Origin: Sarcocystis neurona
Lineage: Eukaryota > Apicomplexa > Conoidasida > Eucoccidiorida > Sarcocystidae
Length of the DNA stretch: 64,000 bases
Reading direction: 5' to 3'
NCBI GenBank assembly: GCA_000727475.1
Contig: KL647289.1
Location: 6,934,629 to 6,998,628, forward strand
Below, in pieces: positions 56,800 through 64,000 of this stretch; position 1 is the stretch's first letter, and every line of letters starts with the position of its first letter. The position numbers and the translations under genes are program-made. The notes under the pieces were generated by a model. It made no database searches, was not told the origin of the DNA, and saw only the letters and a program-made list of their open reading frames with translations.

Positions 56800-59560
56800 A
56801 ATAGCATTGCGTATATGTACGTATGTTTTATATAATAATATGTAGACTCCGTGTAGTATACCATATATATACATATGTATTTGCAGGATTATAAGTCTCC
56901 CAAATAAATTGAGTGCACCTACACAATACACGAATATACGTGTATGTATACGTAGGTTCTCGCTGGACGTCTGTTACGCATCCACATTTGTGTGCATAAA
57001 TATAGCCGAATGCACAGTGGTAATATGCAGATTCTAGTTGTAAAATATATATATATGACAAACACCTAAATGCGTAAATCCAGATGCGAGTCTATATAAA
57101 TAATTCTGCGCACAGATATATATATATATATATATATAGATAGATAGATAGGTATATGCGCCTATGTATATATGCATATATCTAGAGAGGGACAGAAAGA
57201 GACACATGAAACACCTACAACCAGCAGCTCACGCAGACACAAGTTTAAGTATGAAGAGAGTATTTCGACTGATACATTTCTCTGTGTCTCTCTCTTCTAT
57301 ATATCGACAGATATAGAAGTGTATGCGTATACACACGTGAAACGCGCACTCCTCTATCAGAAGCAACGCAAGCGCACGCATATGTTCATACGCAAGAACT
57401 CAGGCGTATCTGCTGAACAATCGCGCACGAGTACCACAACCAGACCAGCCACGTCTATGTGTGCGGCTGCATCTCTGCGTGTAATAGAGGCTTATTACTA
57501 CAGAGGCAGACAGCTATGCAAGTCGCACCTATATATATATATATATACACGTGAGAAAACCCAGCTACTACTGCTACGAAGAGCGTGGCTGCTGCTCACT
57601 TCGTTAAGTGGGGAGCATGCGCGTCGCGTTCCCCTTCGCTGCTCTCCGCGGTCACGTCCACGAGAAAGGAACCTGCGGCAGATACGACGACAACATGCCC
57701 GAGCTGCTGCGACGTTGAAAACCAATAAAAAAGTCACCCCCCAAGCGGCTCAGTTTTTTTTCTAAAGAAGATTGGTGCGAGCGTACCCAAATGTCAACGT
57801 GCAAAATCTTAACACACATACACCCCAACACGGGTGTGTGTACTGCTAGAGGCCCTCAGGCACGTGTTTTTTCAGACGCCGAAATATATACCTCAGCGCC
57901 ACAGAGTCGTATATAAAAAAAAGGAAGGGGAGAGAATAACCCAGTCTCTGGAAAAATGGCCAAGCTTCAACGTGTACACACACACACACACGCACCTGCT
58001 AGCTACAGGGTAAACATTCACGTATATATTACGTATAAACAGAATATATATATATATATATGTATGTACACATAGTATAAGTGCACACAGAGATATAACT
58101 AAGATATACACTTAACAGTGAATTACGTACATGTGTACACACATCTGGAAAAGCAGTTCTTTTTCGTAGATACGCACATAGAAGGGCAAGAACACGCACA
58201 AAATATATATATATATATATATATCGTTACGTATGTGTACATACATATATATACACATGCCTATGGTAAGATGTACATTTAATGCAGATATGCATATATA
58301 TATATATATATATATATGTGAAAAAGTTCCTTCCCGAATACGTGCGTGTCCTTGTGCCCGCACACGCACACAAAGGAGTGTTTTCGTATCGGAATGCGGA
58401 CCTTGAATACATATGTGTATATCTATATATACGTATACGTGTTCCTATACGTGCGTGTCTACATCCACATATATTATATGCACTGCACACACACATATTT
58501 AAGATATAAATAAAATACATATTAATATAGGTGTGTTTGTAAAAAAGCACTCGCTTTCGGCAATATGCAGACATAAGTACTCTTACACGCACGTGGAGGA
58601 GACTTTTCCGTATTGGTTTAAGGATACTAACTATACATATGTGTATATATTTATATATATGTATACACATAGAAGTGTATATATGTACACTATATATATA
58701 CAAACACTATAAATACACATATACGGTAGGGTACATATATAATATCAATATATATACGTATATCTACATAAAGGGAAACAGTTCATCTTCATAAATACGC
58801 ACAAATACGTACTCCTCCACGCACACAAAAGAGTACTTTCCCGTACTGGCAGGCGAACGCTATATATATATATATATAGAGTGTACACACGTGTATGTAT
58901 ATATGCCTATAAGACGTATATATTGCAATATATATATATATATATACTTCCCGTGTAGAAGCGTGTCTAAATATTCGTTCATGCACTCCGAGAAACGTGT
59001 TTCGTATTGGTATGTGGACGCTGCCGCGGTGGCGCTGTCTTGCTGGCAGGCATTTTCGGTGACTTGCTGCTTTACTTGGCGTCTTCAGTTTGCTCCCGTG
59101 GTACTCTCCCTCCGGGATCTAGAGGACTGGAGACGGTGTGGCGGAGTCACCCATATCCTCCAAAGCAATATTAAGTATACACGTCTATGCGAATCACTTC
59201 CTCTCTATATGAACACATCTGTATTCATATGTATGCATGTCTATACATGTATATATGTATGCATATATATATATATATATATATATAATGTGTACAGGTG
59301 CAAATACACGTGTCTCCACATGCGTTTAGACAGAGATTTGCATACACATTGGAAAACAAAATTCACGCATATACGCATGATAGCATTTTATATATACCTA
59401 TGCATATACACATCACATATATATATATATACACACGTATATGTGTGTATATATATACATACACATATCTGTGTGTGTCCGCGTAGCTGTCTGCCCATCT
59501 AACTCTGCATGTACATACGTATACGTGTATATGTGCGCATATATATATATATATTATGTG
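56800..59560. repeat. TA-rich microsatellite island
   Basis: Dozens of (AT)n blocks, for example 57115-57138 (followed by GATA repeats to 57151), 57531-57546, 58203-58224, 58291-58318, 58861-58878, 58927-58946 and 59262-59286. They alternate with TACACACGTATATG-type purine/pyrimidine-alternating DNA. Apparent proteins made of Tyr-Ile repeats are products of this composition. It could be one or more introns of flanking minus-strand exons or intergenic DNA. Confidence 0.9.
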
Positions 59561-59613
59561 TGTATCAACGGCTGCGTCTTGGGCACGATAAATGTGCGGG
59601 GAGAGCGTCATAC

Positions 59614-60270
59614 TGAAGCTGGAGCTTGTCTCGGTGGGCGCATCATTGTCCCATCCCTCTCGTTTCGACCACGACTTCTTTCTTCTGTTCTTCTCCTCTG
59701 TCTCCCCCTCTGTCTCTTCCGCTCCCTCGTCTTCTTTCCCATCATCCATCAGTTCCGCTGTTGCGTCTGGCCTCCGCCTCGTGTCGAGCCCGTTGTTCCT
59801 CTCCTGCTCCTTTGCAAGACGTCTGCGTTGGTCGGCACCGGCGGCAGCAGTGGGCTCGGCGGCCACCTCGGCGCCCTCAACGTCTTGCACGCTAGTCAAC
59901 TGCGACTGCTGCTGCGCTACCTGCCCATCGGACAAGGTGGGCGCGGTAGAGTAGGAGTCGGGGGAAAGGTGGGGTGCAGCAGCAGCAACAGAACATCGTC
60001 TGCTGCATCCTGCCGACGTGGAAGAAGAACACGAGGCATGTGCCTCAGCAGTGCCGGTGCTGCTGCTGCGGTCGTAAAGAACTGCTGAGGGGGAGAGAGC
60101 GAGTGAAGACAGCGCAAAAGACGCACCAGCGGCAGCACTGCTGCAGGCCTCGTACCGGAAGGCGGTCGACGTCGTAGGAGGCGCAGAAAAAGAAGTGGGA
60201 GCCGAAGCAGCAGCAGGTGCGGCATCTGCCGCAGCTTCTGTTAGCGTCCCGCATCGCCGTTGTCTCTTAT
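59614..60270 (-). CDS. Candidate exon, Ala/Ser- then acidic/Glu-rich
   Basis: About 218 codons from acceptor GGCCGTTTAG at 60270 to donor TTCA|GTATGA at 59613; beyond the donor the frame enters microsatellite DNA. The sequence moves from Ala/Ser tracts to a charged segment (KEDEGAEETEGETEEKNRRK) and ends near ETSSSFS. It reads as disordered protein; no domain is recognised. Phase is 1 at both ends. Confidence 0.4.
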
Positions 60271-61541
60271 CTAAACGGCCTCCCCCCGGCTCCTTCTGAA
60301 CAACAAATGCGCGAATGTGCACACAGAGGAGCCAGCAACAGCAGCGTTGGGGACGCCTTTATCTTTCTCGTACACACGTGTACAGCTTTCTCTACGCGTG
60401 CAGGCACGTGATGCTTTTCTGTTCCCCTCTCTATGTAATATATACGTATATGTAATATATGTACACATATACGGTATTGCTGTCTATCTCCCTCTCTTTG
60501 TGTCTCTCTGTATATGTTTCTCTCTGAACGGCTGTCTCTCTCTTTCCTTTGTCTTTGTACACTTTTAAGTATACACTTCTTTGTGTAGGGGAAACACCAG
60601 GGGACCACTTGACACGAAAGGACGTCATTTCACTAGTCGCGTACCTTCCTGTCTTTCTCTCATAGACTCTCTCTCTGTGTGTCTCTCTTTAACTCTCTCT
60701 CCCTATTTCTGGATGTGTAATCAAATGTGTACCGCTTTCCGTGCTTGTTCGCTGTAACGTAGACACAAGCGAGAAGTTTTCTACGTAAAAGCGGCGTCAA
60801 GTGAGTGGACTGCAGGAAAGTCAAGAGAAGCTGCACCAGCATGCTGTCGTTGAACGACAGTACCAGCTGCCTCCGGGGAGAACTCGAACACCGAGAAAGC
60901 AGAGAGAACAGAATGCAAAATACGAGGAATCTTGTATCGACAGCGAGGGCAGGGGCTTCACGTGGTGCTGCAGCAGCAGTAGATCAGCACGGCCTGTCTC
61001 GTGCAGCACCAACAGCCGCACCTGCCCAGTACTGCAGCTGCATTAGCAGCATTACTCCCCGCAGCTAAGCAGCAGCGGCGTCAGCTTTTTGTCCCGGAAC
61101 AGCAGCGGCGGAAACCCACCCGAATTTAGCAACAGCTGCAACTTCCTAGTTCCACGCACGCAACTGGATATAGAAAGTTGCGTGCCAACCCATGTGTCTA
61201 CATTCACTGTGGCTGCTGAACTCTCGCTATTCTCTGTGACTGGAGAGCATTGGGAGTCTGCGTCTCCGCGCCGAAAGATACTTAGGTGCGTGTGCGCACA
61301 CGTGCAAGTACACCGGTGGGAGGAACGCAAAACTGTATAAGGGGCCTCTGTATTCTTCCGTTTTTGTGAAGCGTGGATACTTCCACCTTTGTGGGTAACT
61401 CTCGCGCACCTCCTGACTCCGCTGCGCGTAAAATTTCTCTGTTCTTCTCCAAAGCCGCTGCAGCGGCAGCCTTCGGGAGCTCGTGGCTTCCGGCTGCTCT
61501 TCGTCACGGCGCACTCTCTCTGTCGTTGAGCGGTGGCTCAC
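60271..61541. other. Probable intron or intergenic sequence with CT-rich tracts
   Basis: Contains (CTCT)n-like pyrimidine tracts around 60480-60550 and 60660-60710, and CAG-containing sequence at 60.9-61.1 kb. I see no exon that I can defend. Confidence 0.35.
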
Positions 61542-62934
61542 CTTCTTTCCCGTCTCTTTCGTATCTTCGCGTCCTTTCTCTTCCTCTCCTCCCCCTCCCT
61601 CTCCTCCTCGTTCTTCTTCGCCTCCTCGTCCTCCTTCCTCTCCACCACGTGGTTCTTCGGCTTTTTCTGCATCTGCTGCTGCAGTTGTTCTCCTTACTGC
61701 CTTTCCGCCGGGTGCTGCGGAGGCGCTGCTGGGCGGTGAGGGCAGGTGTGCCCGCAGGTTTTGCTCTGCGACGTCGACGGTGATGGTGACCGCAGCTGCA
61801 GAGTCTCTTCGAGAAAGCTGCTCTTGCCTTGCACGCACTTCTGTGTTCCCCTTCGCGTCCTCAGGTGTGTAAGTGCTCTTGTTACGTCCTTCCTTTTCTT
61901 CACTCGGTCTTTCCTTGCCTGCGGCTGCCTTGTCTTCGCCTTCCTCGGCTGTGTCTTCTGTGTCTCTTCCTGTGAACGCTTCGTGTCCTCGCCTTCTACT
62001 CCTCCTCCTGCTCTCCAGGTTCCTTCCGTCTCCTTTTACCGTCTCTCCTGGTGCTGCTGCCTCGCTCGTCTCCATAGCAGCCGTCTCAGTCGACTCCGCC
62101 GAATGTCCTTTGCCCATTCTCGCTGTTGTTGCTGCAGGAGACATGCCATGTGATGCGCGCATTTCCTCTGATGACCTTTGATCTTCGTTAAGCGTCTCGT
62201 CTTCGCCAGAGACCCCATAGTCTCTTTTTCTCCCTTTTAAGTCTGCAGACTGCAGCCGCTGCTGCTCTGATATAGCTGCTTCCTCTTTCTCCCCCGGTGC
62301 TGCTTTGGTCGCAGCCCCTCCTGCGACGGGTTTTGTTGCTGCTTCTGAGCTGTGCAGCGCTTCAAGTGCTGTTGCTGCTGCTGGTGTGGTGGTGGCGTTG
62401 CGAAGGATCGCGTTTTCTGCTGCCGCTGCTGGTGTTGCTGGACCAACAGGAGTGTGGTGTGCGACGTGTTTCGGGCCCGCTGCTGCGGCTGCTAGCTGCT
62501 GCGGCAGGGGAAATTCGCTGCCCCCTGCAGTTTGTCCTCCGTGGACCGGAGTTGAGGCCCCACTGGTCTGTTGCGTGTGCAGCAACTCGGCCTCCAGGGA
62601 GGTTGCTTCTTGTCTCCTGCGCCGCCGCTGCGTCTCTCCCGCTACAGATGGAAGACTGTCTCCATCGTAAACTGACGACGCCGAGTAGCCGCGCCGAGAC
62701 GGCAGAGACGCCGTCTCCCTGTCTCCGCCGCGCCAGTGCCGTGGAGAACTTGCAGCCGAATAACGCAGAAGATGGGATCGTGGAGATAGGCTGCCTCTTA
62801 GAGAACTGCGACGGGACGCGTCGAAAGCACCAGCAGCGCGGCGGTGAGACTGTTGGTGCTGCAGACTGCGGCTCCACGGCAGCTGCTCGCGGCTGCGTGC
62901 ACCAGAAACAGAGAGAGAGAGCCAGAAGACGTAT
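61542..62934 (-). CDS. Candidate exon, low-complexity charged protein
   Basis: 464 codons from acceptor GTGTCTCTCTTTAG at 62934 to a consensus donor AAG|GTGAGC at 61541 (the frame itself stays open to about 61227). The start is hydrophobic (VFWLSLSVSG), followed by Arg/Ser-rich and Ala-rich parts. A long acidic/basic segment ends in Glu/Gly repeats (GGEEGGRGGEEERGGEGGGG). Phase 2 at the acceptor matches the phase-2 donor of the coiled-coil exon at 63899, so the two may be consecutive. Confidence 0.42.
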
Positions 62935-63059
62935 CTAAAGAGAGACACACACTCGAAATGACCGGCAAGCAGGTCGGAAAAACTGCAGTTCCTTAACGAA
63001 CACAGGAGGAATGCGTGCCTGGAGCAGCTTTACTTTGTTAGGCCTGACGAAATGCGGGC

Positions 63060-63800
63060 CGCCTCCCTCGCTCCAGTGTGTCTGAGGAGCGTATATATAC
63101 GTGTGTATATGTGTGCTCCGGGATGACGAGCAAAGATATTTGGTCATGCCCATTTGCATACGTAAGTGGTAAATCGAATCTTCTGTCATGGACGCGTGTC
63201 CACGAAATGGATATATATTTGCTGGAGGCCAGAACCTACAATTTATGCATCGGTGGAACATCCCTGCGTGAGATCGTACACGTGTGTTTACGTCAGTAGG
63301 TCTATATGTATAAACGTAGAGGTACGTAGGGCGTACTTACACGCATGCGGACATAGGTGCCTGGCTATACACATACATATATATATATGCATGTATGTAC
63401 ATTTATTTCTGTCTGGGTGTGTATTTGTGTGTGCGTGTACGTGCGTTGTTATGCATATACACTTGTACGTGTAAAAATACGTACACACAACCGTGCATCC
63501 GTACACGCATATACCTAAATATATATATATATATATATGGGTTGGATAAGAGCTTTCCGCCGAGCTCGCGAGGAGGGAAGGTACTGGTAGGAGCAGCTTC
63601 AGATGCTTCTCTCTTCTTGCCGCACACCGGTGAGCGCAGGGACACCTCTGTGTACTGCGCCTACACGCTTTGTACGTCCCACATACACGACACAAGTCTC
63701 CGTCTTCGTCACCAGTCATATACTTGCACTCAGACAAGTACTTACCAGTCCCCCACACATTCAGGAACTCCTTCGTGTATATATATATATATGTATGTAC
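63060..63800. repeat. Second TA microsatellite island
   Basis: (AT)n blocks at about 63376-63388, 63519-63538 and 63777-63791, with TGTGTGTATTTGTGTGTGCG-like alternating stretches between them. It sits between two candidate exons of the same strand, as expected for an intron. Confidence 0.85.
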
Positions 63801-63898
63801 GTATATCGCCTCCTCCACGCCTACGTGAGTGTAAGCGGAGACACGCCTGCGTGACGCTGTTTTGACTGCTGGGCCTGCGGAGTATGGAGTGTACGTAC

Positions 63899-64000
63899 AG
63901 CTCATCGAGAAAAACTTCGAGTTCCTTAATATGGTTCCTGGCTGCTTTCAGCGTCGTGTGAAGTCTCTCTATCTCTCGCTGTCGATGCAAAAGCAGCAGC
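63899..64000 (-). CDS. Coiled-coil exon, 5' partial at the window edge
   Basis: Reads in from beyond 64000: LLLLHRQREIERLHTTLKAA, then RNHIKELEVFLDE, ending at a GAGCT|GTACGT donor. Heptad-like spacing of Leu/Ile, charge pattern and lack of repeats indicate a real coiled-coil segment. Family unknown. Confidence 0.5.

Noticed and set aside
57172..57765. 198-codon plus-strand frame in the microsatellite island
   Set aside because: Much of it is translated TA repeats (Tyr-Ile-Tyr-Ile), with no acceptor or donor logic and no start context.
58112..58703. Overlapping Tyr/Ile/Cys-rich frames on the minus strand
   Set aside because: Pure products of TATACA-type microsatellites; codon content is repeat-driven.

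Overview
The window reads as nuclear DNA of a coccidian apicomplexan, most likely Eimeria or a close relative such as Cyclospora. The evidence is intron-containing genes with canonical GT-AG sites, near-balanced base composition, a giant P4-ATPase/guanylate-cyclase fusion gene of the alveolate type, and a right-hand third full of CAG/CTG trinucleotide runs and TA-rich microsatellites. The species assignment is an inference from style and gene content. No database search was possible, and exon borders were placed by reading frame, splice-site consensus, phase and family motifs.

Positions 1-49,900 are repeat-poor. From the left they hold: the 3' part of a plus-strand cytochrome b5-domain protein (to 1859); a minus-strand ZIP-like metal transporter (3717-5321); a minus-strand four-helix membrane protein (7669-8307); and a plus-strand protein with a signal peptide (10902-11810). 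A minus-strand giant then fills 15947-37240. It begins with a P4-ATPase-like half (TM1-2, actuator, phosphorylation and nucleotide domains, TM5-10), followed by two cassettes of membrane helices plus a class III cyclase domain (M1-C1-M2-C2). I reconstructed most of its roughly 25 exons, from a well-placed ATG at 37240 to a TGA at 15947, giving a protein of about 4,600 residues. The transcript diverges from a plus-strand OPA3-like mitochondrial gene (three exons, 41192-43260). A single-exon 2-Cys peroxiredoxin follows at 47467-48057. Several short tandem duplications lie between genes.

At about 49,900 the DNA changes to repeat-rich sequence: (CTG)n/(CAG)n tracts, a 502-base assembly gap (50719-51220), TA/GATA microsatellite islands (56.8-59.6 kb and 63.1-63.8 kb), and long Ala/Ser/Gln/Glu/Arg-rich minus-strand reading frames at 53172-56544, 59614-60270 and 61542-62934. 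A coiled-coil exon runs off the right edge. These frames start and stop at good splice signals and may be exons of one or two large minus-strand genes with microsatellite-filled introns.

The most interesting content is the cyclase. Its ATPase half keeps the P4 architecture but has altered or missing residues in the phosphorylation loop, the actuator loop and the TGDK loop. It may be a pseudo-flippase acting as a sensor or scaffold for the single composite cyclase site formed by C1 and C2.
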